From NIOZ-UU13 sp035528395 (lineage in GTDB: Bacteria; Planctomycetota; Phycisphaerae; Sedimentisphaerales; Anaerobacaceae), in contig DATKYR010000035.1 in assembly GCA_035528395.1 (NCBI GenBank), forward strand, positions 1 to 64,000: a DNA stretch of 64,000 nt, given 5' to 3'. Shown here in pieces: positions 1 through 8,957 of this stretch. Position 1 is the first letter of the stretch. The number at the start of each line of letters is the position of its first letter. The notes below the pieces were generated by a model. That model had not been told where the DNA came from. It searched no databases and was given only the letters and a program-made list of their open reading frames with translations. The translations under genes and the position numbers were made by a program.

Positions 1-359
1 GTAAAGAAATTAGGTTTCGTTTTTGGCTGAGCGAGGACAAGGCTGGCAAGGAAGCAAAACGCAGGCCTACTGGTTGGTAGTCCGAGTTTTGCTGACACCG
101 CCAGCCGAAGCCGCAGCCAGCCAAAAATGGAAGATAATTTATTTACAAGTCCTAAGGGCCGGCCAACTGTGATTCTTCCAAAAAAGCTGCTGGATGAACG
201 GAACCAATTTGATAGAATACTACAAAATAGTAGATGCATGCCGCAATCTTGTTAGGGAGAAATTGACAGGGACAAAAGTGGTATTGAGTATGTGGCTCTG
301 GTGCAAAAGAGGCGAAGAAAGAAAGGTTGTATTATGAATATTATGAAGGGAGATGAATT
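1..359. other. Left-edge intergenic DNA
   Basis: No convincing gene is seen before the oxidoreductase start at 360. The stretch contains the nested inverted-repeat element at 20-127, described separately. The rest (128-359) is plain sequence whose short reading frames do not resemble a protein family. A purine-rich ribosome-binding site (aaggga) sits just before the ATG at 360. Confidence 0.6.
20..127. repeat. Nested hairpin element (possible structured RNA)
   Basis: Four inverted-repeat pairs are nested inside one another. 20-29 pairs with 118-127 (10 bp), 41-47 with 100-106 (7 bp), 53-60 with 86-93 (8 bp), and 67-70 with 77-80 (4 bp around a 6-base loop). All pairs are perfect. The unpaired segments between helices are nearly symmetric in size: 11/11, 5/6 and 6/5 bases. 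That is the shape of one long rod with internal loops, as in a structured RNA or the terminal hairpin of a small mobile element. The outer helix begins with five T and ends with five A, so it could also act as a terminator on either strand. I do not recognise a named RNA family. Confidence 0.6.
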
Positions 360-1631
360 ATGAACAGTATTACACGTCGGGATTTTGTGAAGAGCTCGAT
401 GACCGCAGGTGTTGTGATGGCGCTGCCGTTTTCGCGAGTCCGCGGAGCTAACGACGAAATTCGCGTTGGTGTTGTGGGTATTCGTGGCCAAGGAAGCAGC
501 CATATTGGCAATTTCAGTAGTATTTCGGGAGTTCGAGTTGCGGCACTGTGCGATGTGGATGGGAACATTCTGGCCCGTGAGATCAAGAAGTTCAAGGACC
601 GTAACGAAAGGGTCGAGGCCTATATCGACTGTCGAAAGATGCTCGAAGATAAGTCGATAGATGTGATTTCGATTGCTACGCCGGACCACTGGCATGTCCC
701 TCTGGCGGCACATTCCATTGTCGCTGGAAAGGATGTTTACGTGGAGAAACCACTCAGCCATACGATTTCTGAGGGGCGTCTGCTGATTAACCTGGCGCGC
801 AAGTATAGGCGAATTGTCCAGCACGGTACACAGTCGCGTAGTTTAGAAGGGATAATGGAAGCGATTGAGTACCTGCGGTCGGGCAAGCTTGGTAAAATCC
901 GGATGGCCAAGGCAATCAACTGCCAGTTGCGTGGGCCGATTGGCCGTAAGCCGGATACCGAGGCGCCGCCCCATGTCAATTATGACCTTTGGCTCGGACC
1001 GGCGCCAAAACGACCATTCAATCCCAACCGATTTCATTACAATTGGCACTGGTTCTGGGACTACGGGACAGGCGACACGGGCAATGACGGCATTCACCAG
1101 ATCGACATCGCACGATGGGGATTGGGTGTCGAGATGCCGAAAGCCGTATCATGCAGCGGTGGGCAATTATTCTACGATGATGACCACGAGACGCCGGATA
1201 CGCAGGTCGCCACGTTTGAATACGACGATGTGTACTTGATGTTTGAGATGCGGCTGTGGACCCCGTATCCGCACGAGGGCCACGACAACGGTAATATTTT
1301 CTACGGCGATAATGGGACGATGTCTATTGGCAGGAAAGGTTGGCAGGTGACGTTCAAGGATGGAAAAGCTGGCCCGGGCGGCCCTCGTGGAGGTGAATCT
1401 CACATTGCGAATTTCATTAAGCAGTGCGCTTCTCGAAAAGTGACCGACCTAAATGCCGGTGTAGAGGTCGGGCATTACTCTGCCGCGCTATGCCATATGG
1501 CTAACATCGCAATGCGAGTTGGCCGACGACTGACATTCGATGCCAACCTGGAACGATTCATCGGGGACGCAGAAGCAAACACATATCTGACAAAACAGTA
1601 CCGCAAAGGCTTCGAACTGCCAACGCTCTGA
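360..1631 (+). CDS. Tat-exported Gfo/Idh/MocA family oxidoreductase
   Basis: A 423-residue protein. The N terminus carries a twin-arginine leader (TRRDFVKSS, then a hydrophobic stretch ending near SRVRGAND), so the folded protein is probably exported with its cofactor. A Rossmann-type motif follows (VGVVGIRGQG, about residues 37-46). The family signature EKPLSH lies near residue 130 and supplies the conserved lysine of the active site. The family binds NAD(P) and oxidises or reduces sugars and related polyols; here the substrate is unknown. The leader is almost identical to that of the oxidoreductase at 6460-7893, so the two are probably paralogues. The next gene downstream on the same strand is a glycoside hydrolase after 72 bases, which suggests glycan metabolism. 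Confidence 0.9.
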   Translation: MNSITRRDFVKSSMTAGVVMALPFSRVRGANDEIRVGVVGIRGQGSSHIGNFSSISGVRVAALCDVDGNILAREIKKFKDRNERVEAYIDCRKMLEDKSIDVISIATPDHWHVPLAAHSIVAGKDVYVEKPLSHTISEGRLLINLARKYRRIVQHGTQSRSLEGIMEAIEYLRSGKLGKIRMAKAINCQLRGPIGRKPDTEAPPHVNYDLWLGPAPKRPFNPNRFHYNWHWFWDYGTGDTGNDGIHQIDIARWGLGVEMPKAVSCSGGQLFYDDDHETPDTQVATFEYDDVYLMFEMRLWTPYPHEGHDNGNIFYGDNGTMSIGRKGWQVTFKDGKAGPGGPRGGESHIANFIKQCASRKVTDLNAGVEVGHYSAALCHMANIAMRVGRRLTFDANLERFIGDAEANTYLTKQYRKGFELPTL

Positions 1632-1703
1632 TGTCCGTGTCTGACGAGGTGTCGGCTCGAAGCCGACAAAAAAAAACTAAAAAAATCGTGGAAAGGATAA
1701 CTC

Positions 1704-3887
1704 ATGAAAAAAGGAACGCGTCGGATTTCATTATCACTCCTCCATATATGGATTTTTCTGAACCTGGTTCTCATCTCGACCGCCGCTCACGGCGGAGGGG
1801 AAACCCTCTTCGATTTTGAACCTCCCTTCGACGTCAAAACCGCCATAACCCAAGACGCGAAGGCCGAACTCGTCCAGCGGGAAGGAAACACCCTTCTTCG
1901 GATCACCATGCGCCATCCCGAGCGAAGGCCGGGCATCACCCTGAAGGCGCCGAAGGGAAAGTGGGACCTCACGAACCGCCGCGCCGTTGCCCTCGACGTG
2001 AAAAACATCGGGAATAAGGCCGTCGAAGTCGCCTGCCGCCTCGCCAACCCCGGAGCGAACGGCCGCGAGAATAGCATCACCGAATGGATCTATCTCAAGC
2101 CTGAAGAATCCAGAACCTTGAAGGTCTTTCTCTGCGTTACTCCCTGGCGGTTCACCAAACCAGTGAAACTCGTCGGGATGAGAAGTGGAAAACCCGGCGT
2201 CTCGGACAAGATCGATCCCGCCGGCGTCACCCAGCTTCTTGTGCTCGCCGACAGTTCCAGGACCGACCTCGAGACCGACATGGCCATCGAGGTCGACAAC
2301 ATCCGCGCCGAAGGCGAGCTGAAGACCATGGACGCCGAGACCTTCTTTCCCTTCATCGACAATTTTGGGCAGTTCATCCACGCGGACTGGCCGGGGAAAA
2401 CCCGAGACGAAAAAGACCTGAAAAAACGCGCGAAGACCGAGAAAAAGGACCTCGAAAACCACCCCGGCCCCAGGGGATGGAACCGCTACGGCGGGTGGAA
2501 GAACGGCCCGCAGCTCGAGGCGACCGGATTCTTCCGCGCCGAGAAACACAAGGGCAAATGGTGGCTCGTCGACCCCGAGGGGCGGCTCTTCTGGTCACTG
2601 GGAATCGACTGCGTCCGCTTCGATCCGGATGCCATCGGGACCCCCCTGACCGACCGCGAGCATTATTTCAAGGATCTCCCCGAGCGCGATTCTACCTTTG
2701 GACGTTTTTACGGGAAGAGTTCCTGGGCGCCCGTGGGTTATTACAAGGGCAAGGGAACGTATGAAATCTTCGCTTTCATCGAGTCCAATCTCCTGCGCAA
2801 ATACGGTAAGGGCTACGAGGTCCTTTGCATGGAACTGGCCCATCGCCGCCTTCGCAGCTGGGGCCAGAACACCATGGGCGACTGGAGCGACGGACGCATC
2901 AAAGCGCTTCGCAAAACTCCCTACGTCGCCACCATCGACCTTAGCAGCAGTAAAATCGAGGGCAGCAAGGGTTTCTGGGGCAAGTTCCCCGATCCTTTCT
3001 CGCCCGATTTTCGAACGGACTTGCGAGAGCGGCTCGAGCGGGAGCGCGCCGGATTAAGTAGCTGGTCCTCCCGTCTCGGGACCTACGTCCACAACGAAGA
3101 ACTCGGCGGGATCGCGAGCGACCCCTGGTGTCTCGGGATTTTCATCGACAACGAACTGGGGTGGGGCGACGAGATCTCGCTGGCCCTCGCCTCCCTCGCC
3201 TCGCCTCCCGACCAACCGGCTAAAATCGCTTTCCTCGAAGACTTGAAAACCAAGTACAAGGAAATACAAGACCTGAACGACGCCTGGGGGACGGACCATG
3301 CATCCTGGAACGATTTGCTCCGGACCACCGAAACGCCCGACAAGAAAAAGGCGGGCCCCGACCTTCGGGATTTTTACACCCGCATCGCCGAAGAGTACTT
3401 CCGCGTCTGCCGCGGCGAGATCAAACGCGCCTCGCCGAACCACCTTTACCTCGGCTGCCGTTTCCAAAGCTGCAACGACCGCGCGGTGCGGGCCGCGGCG
3501 AAGTACTGCGATATCCTCAGTTACAATCCTTACTGTTACGACGTTTCGGAGTTCCGTCCCCCTTCGGGAGTCGACATGCCCGTCATCATCGGCGAGTTCC
3601 AGTTCGGCGCCCTCGACCGCGGCATGTTCAGCTCCGGCATCGTGGCATCGGAAAACCAACAAGACCGCGCGGAGAAATACAAAAGCTACGTCCAGGGCGC
3701 CCTGCGCAATTCCTTCTTCGTCGGAGCCCACTGGTTCCAGTACTATGACGAGGCCGCCACCGGCCGGGGGGATGGCGAGAACAACCAGACCGGATTCGTC
3801 AACATCTGCGACACCCCTTACGACGAAATCGTCCAGGCCGCCCGCGAAGTGGGAGACATTCTTTACGAGTATCGGTTGAAAAACTGA
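1704..3887 (+). CDS. Secreted GH50-like (beta-agarase-like) glycoside hydrolase
   Basis: A 727-residue protein with a signal peptide (about residues 1-30) and an N-terminal beta-rich, carbohydrate-binding-like region. The catalytic TIM-barrel domain starts near residue 270 with KWWLVDPEGRLFWSLGID, typical of the agarase-like clan A hydrolases. Two glutamates in expected contexts are visible: E484 in DNELGWG (acid/base candidate) and E631 in GEFQFG (nucleophile candidate). Known GH50 enzymes cut agarose-type galactans, but planctomycete relatives are largely uncharacterised, so the substrate is inferred only. Start chosen for the aaagga ribosome-binding site before the ATG. Base composition is visibly more GC-rich than both neighbours, with long spurious open frames on the other strand, which suggests a different origin. 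Confidence 0.75.
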   Translation: MKKGTRRISLSLLHIWIFLNLVLISTAAHGGGETLFDFEPPFDVKTAITQDAKAELVQREGNTLLRITMRHPERRPGITLKAPKGKWDLTNRRAVALDVKNIGNKAVEVACRLANPGANGRENSITEWIYLKPEESRTLKVFLCVTPWRFTKPVKLVGMRSGKPGVSDKIDPAGVTQLLVLADSSRTDLETDMAIEVDNIRAEGELKTMDAETFFPFIDNFGQFIHADWPGKTRDEKDLKKRAKTEKKDLENHPGPRGWNRYGGWKNGPQLEATGFFRAEKHKGKWWLVDPEGRLFWSLGIDCVRFDPDAIGTPLTDREHYFKDLPERDSTFGRFYGKSSWAPVGYYKGKGTYEIFAFIESNLLRKYGKGYEVLCMELAHRRLRSWGQNTMGDWSDGRIKALRKTPYVATIDLSSSKIEGSKGFWGKFPDPFSPDFRTDLRERLERERAGLSSWSSRLGTYVHNEELGGIASDPWCLGIFIDNELGWGDEISLALASLASPPDQPAKIAFLEDLKTKYKEIQDLNDAWGTDHASWNDLLRTTETPDKKKAGPDLRDFYTRIAEEYFRVCRGEIKRASPNHLYLGCRFQSCNDRAVRAAAKYCDILSYNPYCYDVSEFRPPSGVDMPVIIGEFQFGALDRGMFSSGIVASENQQDRAEKYKSYVQGALRNSFFVGAHWFQYYDEAATGRGDGENNQTGFVNICDTPYDEIVQAAREVGDILYEYRLKN

Positions 3888-4289
3888 GAAAAATAGCGCC
3901 GACAGGACGTTTCCTTAAACAGCTAATGAACGCGGTAAAATAATCGAATCCCGATTTTCTACCCATAAGTCCCTATTAAGCACAACCCGTCCATTTCCAC
4001 TTAGCTGAAACTCCACTACAATGAAAATATTGGGGACGTTTACCGATTTCCGAACATATTTGCGGATAATAAAAATCCTACGGCTTACGGGACCGATGGA
4101 GAATACAGGACACAGCAAACAGATTTCGAGTATCGAGAATCTAATATCCAGCATCCAACTTTATCTCACTTTAGGCACTTTAGTTCACTTTAGCTCACTC
4201 CTCACTAACGAGCAGCCAGCATCGCTTGTCCACCATAGCTTCAGCGACGGTGGAAGTGCCGTGTCTCTGACATTTTTTAACGAATTGTC

Positions 4290-4318
4290 TTGAAATTTAA
4301 CCTGTTTTATGGTATAAT
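4290..4318 (+). promoter_or_regulatory. Sigma70-type promoter facing the repeat block
   Basis: TTGAAA at 4290-4295, a spacer of exactly 17 bases, and TATAAT at 4313-4318 preceded by TGG. No start codon with a good coding frame follows soon after. The predicted transcript would run into the repeat block at 4420-4960 and towards the ceramidase-like gene at 5061. Sequence match only. Confidence 0.5.
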
Positions 4319-4419
4319 ACCCACTTGTTAGCCAGCAGGCGGCAGATATATAGCGGAGAACCGCACGTTTTCGTATCAGCAGATACACGCCAAAAACCTC
4401 GATTGGAGCATTCGAACAT

Positions 4420-4960
4420 TTGTATTTTGAATTTGTTTCGAATTTATGATTTCGGATTTCGGATTTCATGCTAACAGATAACTCCTTATGCAACAAAAAC
4501 TTATCATCATTCGTCTGTATTCTGCCATCTGTCTTCTGTCATCTGTCAATTTCCCCTCTACATCTGTCGAGAACGCTCTACAAATCAACCCTTTTTATGC
4601 AAAACAAACCCAATCTTGTCCGCCGTAGGCGGATTGCAAATGAACGTAAGTTCTATTTTAACAATGGCTTATGGAAATATTGCCAATTGGACACTTTGTC
4701 AAAACAAACCCAATTCAAACCCAATCAAACCCAATCTCCGAAAAGTCAAAATGAACGTAAATTTATATGTTATAGAGGATTACAGAAAAAAAGATGAATT
4801 TTCAGTCCGAATAAACAAACCCAATTTCCGAAATGGCCAAAATGAACGTAAACTCACTTATAACAAAGGATTACAGAAAAAACGATGTTTTCGCAGCCCA
4901 AAAAACAAACCCAATTCAAACCCAATTTCTTCAAAGGCCAAAATGAACGTAAAATCGGTT
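4420..4960 (+). repeat. Composite intergenic repeat block
   Basis: The first part (about 4420-4470) has tandem gaattt/ggatttcg words; the next (about 4513-4545) repeats variants of ctgtcatctgtc. Then a unit recurs four times, beginning AAACAAACCCAAT at 4602, 4702, 4813 and 4903. Each unit also contains ATGAACGTAA (4640, 4751, 4842, 4943), and two contain AGGATTACAGAAAAAA (4776 and 4867). Unit spacing is 90-111 bases and not exact, and the sequence between the shared words varies. This is unlike a CRISPR array and more like a degenerate dispersed-repeat cassette of the kind common in planctomycete intergenic DNA. Confidence 0.7.
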
Positions 4961-5060
4961 GCATACATATATCTAAGAAGTATAATGTCCTTATTAGGAA
5001 GGTCTTAGATTATCAAATATATTTTATTGTGAAAAATGGATTATATTAAGGATGTTTGCC

Positions 5061-6374
5061 ATGAGAAAACTATCTGTCTTTTCACTCAAGCGAATTATCG
5101 TAATCGTCACAGTTCTTGCTATTGGTCTTTTTCCTGTATCTTCAACCGTCCAATCTAATGAGAGTAAAAGTGTTCTGCAGGCCGGTACCGCAAAGGTTGA
5201 TATAACACCGAAAAAACCTGTTAATATGGCCGGCTATGGCAGCCGTAAGGGCTTATCTAAGGACGTTCACGATCCTTTATCTGCCCGAATTGTCGTATTT
5301 GAAAATAACGATAAACGGCTCGTGCTGGTGTCAAGCGATTTGATAGGCTTTTATGGTGGAACGGCTGAGTACATGCGGAAAGCCATTGTAGATGAGTTTC
5401 GGCTTGAGCCATCTGAACTTTTTCTCAGCGCTATACACACACACGCCGGGCCAAGCTTGACTATAGATAAGGAAAAAGGTCACCCGAATAATCTCGAATA
5501 TACAGAACACTTAAAAGTTAAGCTGATAGAAGTAATTCGCAAAGCCTTGAGCAATATGGGGCCGGTAAATATCGGTGCAGGTATCGGACATTCACCAGTC
5601 GGTGCAAATCGACGGGAGTTGACATTCGATAGCTCAGGAAACAGCTCGATAAGACTCGGACGCAATCCCTACGGGCCTACCGACAAAGAGGTTTTAGTGG
5701 TGAAAATGACAAAACCTGACGGCAGGACAATTGCCGCACTATTTGATTATGCGACCCATGGCACCTGCTTGGGAGGTAAAAATTATACCATCAGTGGTGA
5801 CGTCCTCGGATTAGCTGAACAGTTTGTTGAGAAGATTCTTGGTGACGATGTAATTACTGCAGCATTTGCAGGTGCATCCGGCAATATCGACCCGTGGTTT
5901 AGAGTGCTTCCTGCATTCAACACTGAACCGGGCTGGATTCCCGAGCCGGTGCTATTAGGAACACTGTTGGGTGAGGAGGTAGTGCATACTTTTCGTAATA
6001 TTGAAAAAGTCTCCGGGGTTGGCGAAATTGCAACCGCTTTTATAACGCTTGAGCTTCCCGGTAAACCACGAAGCGAAGATACAATTGAGAAGGGTCACCC
6101 CCCTACTGAGCTGAATATAACAGCCGCACGGGTAGGTGATATCGCCTTTGTAGGTATCGGCTGTGAAGTGCTAACGGAAATAGGTATGGCAATTAAAGCT
6201 GCTTCACCATATAAGCATACTTTTGTAATTTCGCACTGCAACGGTGCAGCCAGCTATCTTCCACCGGAGCATCTGTACATAGAAGGAGGCTACGAAATCA
6301 GAAGCAGTCCCTTCGCACCTCAAGCAGCCGATATGGTTGTGAAACAAGCCGTTAAAATGCTTCATGAACTATAG
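5061..6374 (+). CDS. Exported neutral/alkaline ceramidase-like hydrolase
   Basis: About 437 residues with an N-terminal signal peptide. The mature part opens with LQAGTAKVDITPKKPVNMAGYG, a hallmark of the neutral/alkaline non-lysosomal ceramidase N-terminal domain family. Metal-binding type histidines appear in SAIHTHAGPS and DYATHGTC. Characterised members hydrolyse the amide bond of ceramide with a zinc ion, but many planctomycete members are single-domain relatives with unknown substrate. The ATG at 5061 is preferred over the one at 5052, because aagga at 5048-5052 sits 8 bases before it and would overlap the earlier codon. The gene stands alone, following the repeat block and convergent with the oxidoreductase at 6460-7893. 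Confidence 0.8.
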   Translation: MRKLSVFSLKRIIVIVTVLAIGLFPVSSTVQSNESKSVLQAGTAKVDITPKKPVNMAGYGSRKGLSKDVHDPLSARIVVFENNDKRLVLVSSDLIGFYGGTAEYMRKAIVDEFRLEPSELFLSAIHTHAGPSLTIDKEKGHPNNLEYTEHLKVKLIEVIRKALSNMGPVNIGAGIGHSPVGANRRELTFDSSGNSSIRLGRNPYGPTDKEVLVVKMTKPDGRTIAALFDYATHGTCLGGKNYTISGDVLGLAEQFVEKILGDDVITAAFAGASGNIDPWFRVLPAFNTEPGWIPEPVLLGTLLGEEVVHTFRNIEKVSGVGEIATAFITLELPGKPRSEDTIEKGHPPTELNITAARVGDIAFVGIGCEVLTEIGMAIKAASPYKHTFVISHCNGAASYLPPEHLYIEGGYEIRSSPFAPQAADMVVKQAVKMLHEL

Positions 6375-6459
6375 ACCTTCAAGTAGCGAAATTACCCAAT
6401 CACCGCGAGTTCGGATGAACGCCCCGAAAGCAGTCTAACCATCGCATTCCGGCCTGCGC

Positions 6460-7893
6460 TCAACCCGACAAATCCGGCATGACATATGGCTCGCGGTAAA
6501 AACCACGAACCAAACGGTTGGCTTGTTCATTGTCCTTGAAACACTCGTTTTGCCGGTCGATCTCCAGCCAGGGCCCGAGCGTCACCGTCTTGGCGTCAAC
6601 ATCGATTTCGTGGGCCGCAAGGTGCTCCAGCAGCCGGTGAAACATGTCGTTGAAGACCGGGATGTGCCGAACCTGGCTGCGCATCTCTTCTTTTGAGACT
6701 TTCTTGCCGAGACGATACGAAATGTTGCCGGTATGGCAAACAGCGGTGGAGAGGTGGCCTTCGAGTACCTTGGCGTTGAGAGCTTCCCGGCGGCCGCTGC
6801 GGACCGCCTCGACGAAATTGACAAAATGATTGCCGCCGCCACTGAACGACTTGACCTGCTTGCCCTCGTTGTCCCAGGCGATGCCGCGATAGAGACTCAC
6901 CGAGCCGCCTTCGCAATCGACAATCACGCCCACCCTCTCGCTACGAAACGTAGGTATTTCGTTAGAGCCCTTGGCCTTATTGAGATTGTGCACCTCATAA
7001 AGCAGTGGGGCTGTCGGAAAGTCGTAGTAGATGATCTGCGTGTTGGGGACATTGCAGGCGTCGTTGAACACGAACCGGCCACCGATGCTCATTACCCGGC
7101 GGGGAAGCATCTTCTCGCCCAGACACCACCTGGCCACGTCCACCTCGTGGACGCCCTGGTTGCATGACTCGCCATCGCCGGTGTTCCAGTCGAAGCTGCA
7201 GTCATATTGGAGCCGGTCACGATAGATTGGTACTTTCCTGGCAGGACCACACCAGAGGTCGTAGTCGATGGTATCAGGGATCGGGAGCGGAGTCTCGCGT
7301 CTGCCGCATGAAGAACGCGGCTTGTTGGCAAAAGCGGTGATGTACTTGAGCTTACCGAGGTTTCCTTCCTGGATCCATTGGATTGCCTGAACGATGGAAC
7401 TCTGCGAGCGGCGCTGGGTGCCGCACTGGACGATGCGGTTATACTTTCTGGCCGCATTAACCATCTGCCGGCCTTCCCAGAGGTAATGCGACAACGGCTT
7501 CTCAACATAGACGTGCTTGCCGGTCTGACATGCCCAGATTGTGCTCAGCCCATGCCAGTAATTCTGCGTCGCGTTACCGATTATGTCGATGTCCTTGCGG
7601 TCGAACATCCTGCGCATGTCAACGTATTGCTCGACCTTGTGGTTGTACTTCGATTCGATCATCTTAGCTGCGCCACCCATACGTTCTCGATCCGGGTCGC
7701 TAACAGCCACAATGGTCACACCTTCCTGGTTCTCGAAGGATGGAATATGGGCCCCTGTGCCCCGGCCGCCAAGACCGACTACACCCACATTGATACGGTC
7801 ATTCGCTCCTCGTACGCGCGAAAACGGAAGTGTAACTGCAAGACCTCCAGCAATCGAACTTTTTACAAAATCCCGACGCGTAATACTTTTCAT
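6460..7893 (-). CDS. Tat-exported Gfo/Idh/MocA family oxidoreductase
   Basis: A 477-residue protein with a twin-arginine leader (SITRRDFVKSS) ending in the same SRVRGAND sequence as the protein at 360-1631. The nucleotide-binding motif is VGVVGLGGRGTG and the conserved catalytic-lysine motif is EKPLSH. It is longer than its paralogue, mainly in the C-terminal third, which ends in a region rich in aromatic and charged residues. An NAD(P)-dependent sugar or polyol oxidoreductase working outside the cytoplasm is the best inference; the substrate cannot be read from the sequence. No same-strand partner is adjacent; the next minus-strand gene upstream starts at 8481, beyond a palindromic repeat. 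Confidence 0.9.
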   Translation of the reverse strand: MKSITRRDFVKSSIAGGLAVTLPFSRVRGANDRINVGVVGLGGRGTGAHIPSFENQEGVTIVAVSDPDRERMGGAAKMIESKYNHKVEQYVDMRRMFDRKDIDIIGNATQNYWHGLSTIWACQTGKHVYVEKPLSHYLWEGRQMVNAARKYNRIVQCGTQRRSQSSIVQAIQWIQEGNLGKLKYITAFANKPRSSCGRRETPLPIPDTIDYDLWCGPARKVPIYRDRLQYDCSFDWNTGDGESCNQGVHEVDVARWCLGEKMLPRRVMSIGGRFVFNDACNVPNTQIIYYDFPTAPLLYEVHNLNKAKGSNEIPTFRSERVGVIVDCEGGSVSLYRGIAWDNEGKQVKSFSGGGNHFVNFVEAVRSGRREALNAKVLEGHLSTAVCHTGNISYRLGKKVSKEEMRSQVRHIPVFNDMFHRLLEHLAAHEIDVDAKTVTLGPWLEIDRQNECFKDNEQANRLVRGFYREPYVMPDLSG

Positions 7894-7948
7894 AACTTAC
7901 CTCTATTCTGAATGTTCCTATTGCTTCGTCATAACTAAATTGATGGAT

Positions 7949-8027
7949 GTCATTGCGAGCGAAGCGAAGCAACCTAAATTCTAACGTATGAGATTGCCAT
8001 GGCTGCATTCTACAGCCTCGCAATGAC
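7949..8027. repeat. Palindromic dispersed repeat
   Basis: Perfect inverted ends GTCATTGCGAG (7949-7959) and CTCGCAATGAC (8017-8027) enclose about 57 bases that include GCGAAGCGAAGCAA. This arrangement, with the CAATGAC end, matches the well-known imperfect palindromes scattered between genes in many bacterial phyla. It lies between two minus-strand genes and could fold in their mRNA. Confidence 0.75.
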
Positions 8028-8070
8028 AATCCCTCAAATCACATGTGACAGAGCACTATTCTTTCCTCCT

Positions 8071-8481
8071 CTATCTCTCTTCTAACGAATCCAGGAGTAA
8101 GTGGTTGACGGTATGTACTTTTTCAGTCAGCTCAGCCAGCTGGTCTGCGGTTTTTGCTGATTCGATAGAGCGTAGAATTTCGGCCAGCTCAGCGGCTCCG
8201 TTAATTGTATCAAGACCATTGTTCTCCATCGTTACCAATACATGCCTGACCCTGTTTGCTAACCGCTGGCGGAAGAAGTCAACGCGCTCTTGTTTTATAG
8301 CACCCTCTTTCCAGGCCGGCGCAAACTCATGAAATGCAGTGCACGCCTTTTGTATATAAAGCAAAACCATACCCCTGGCCGGATCGCCTGAGGAAAGAAT
8401 CCGCGCCCACTGCAGCTCTTCGTTACGCCAGTGTTCGTCTGCTACAGTTGTTTTGTATTCAAAGTTATTTTGAGAAGTCAT
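8071..8481 (-). CDS. Small hypothetical protein
   Basis: A 136-residue protein with no signal peptide or membrane segment, mostly predicted helical by eye (long stretches rich in A, E, L, K and R). I do not recognise the family. The middle region contains ARGMVLLYIQKACTAFHEF, followed by charged helices, and the C terminus has KTADQLAELTEKVHTVNHLL. A cytoplasmic helical-bundle protein is plausible. No strong ribosome-binding site is visible before the ATG. Codon use looks normal for the region and the frame is clean, so I accept it as a gene. About 480 bases separate it from the helicase gene on the opposite strand. Confidence 0.6.
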   Translation of the reverse strand: MTSQNNFEYKTTVADEHWRNEELQWARILSSGDPARGMVLLYIQKACTAFHEFAPAWKEGAIKQERVDFFRQRLANRVRHVLVTMENNGLDTINGAAELAEILRSIESAKTADQLAELTEKVHTVNHLLLDSLEER

Positions 8482-8802
8482 TGTTTATGCGGGGACTAAA
8501 TTCCATATTTTCCATCTAAAATAGTTAGCTTCGCTGCGAAACCTGTCGACTCAATAAAAATATCAAATATATTTGGCCAGTACAATGATTATTTCCTGTG
8601 TTCGGCGCTATATCACCTCACCCAAACCTTGCATAGAGAAAGCTCCGGGTTACTTGTCAGTACCAAATTAGTAAATCTTGCCCTTAATTTTCTTGCGATA
8701 CCGGCCCGTTGTCAATCAGCATGGATATAATACACCCGGAAATTCAGACCGGTATATAAGGTGGAAAGATGTGGTATAATGAAATCTGTGATGGAGGCAA
8801 TT
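8482..8802. other. Intergenic region upstream of the helicase locus
   Basis: About 320 bases without a convincing gene. Two TATAAT-like words occur (near 8738 and 8774), but neither has a -35 box at proper spacing. Nothing else stands out. Confidence 0.5.
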
Positions 8803-8955
8803 ATGACAAGGCTTCAACAAATAACGTATAAAGCAGGCACAAATAGGGGAAATTTGATTTGTTCTTCAATACTTATTATCATAATATTTATCAATGTGTG
8901 GGCCATCCGGCGTAGCAGTAGTGAATTGTGTAGGCGGGCCTTTTTATCCACCTAA
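8803..8955 (+). CDS. Possible 50-residue single-pass membrane protein
   Basis: An ATG at 8803 is preceded by GGAGG (8793-8797) at ideal spacing. It encodes about 50 residues with one strongly hydrophobic segment (LICSSILIIIIFINVWAI) followed by basic residues. The stop at 8953-8955 lies two bases before the helicase ATG at 8958, which itself lacks a clear ribosome-binding site. The small frame may therefore serve translational coupling as much as encode a useful peptide. I do not recognise the sequence and it could be chance. Confidence 0.35.
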   Translation: MTRLQQITYKAGTNRGNLICSSILIIIIFINVWAIRRSSSELCRRAFLST

Positions 8956-8957
8956 TA

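Larger units (their letters stand above)
3888..5060. other. Long intergenic region with repeats
   Basis: About 1.2 kb without a convincing gene. It contains a consensus-like promoter at 4290-4318, a degenerate repeat block at 4420-4560 and four copies of a roughly 100-base unit at 4602-4960. Short open frames run through the repeats, but they are low-complexity (runs such as NKPN and NERK) and I do not regard them as genes. Confidence 0.6.

Noticed and set aside
252..824. Long minus-strand open frame opposite the first oxidoreductase
   Set aside because: It is the antisense of a clear Gfo/Idh/MocA gene, has no family resemblance and no ribosome-binding site.
3054..3731. 225-codon minus-strand frame
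   Set aside because: Shadow of the GC-rich GH50-like gene; translation is low-complexity and matches nothing.
4602..4960. Possible CRISPR array
   Set aside because: Units are about 100 bases apart, share only short words and have variable spacing; no cas genes are nearby.
4468..5008. Two open frames through the repeat block
   Set aside because: Their sequence consists of translated repeats (NKPN, NERK) and changes frame between units; not a protein.
8711..8780. Promoter candidates before the helicase
   Set aside because: TATAAT words exist, but the nearest TTGTCA is only 11 bases away, so spacing is wrong.
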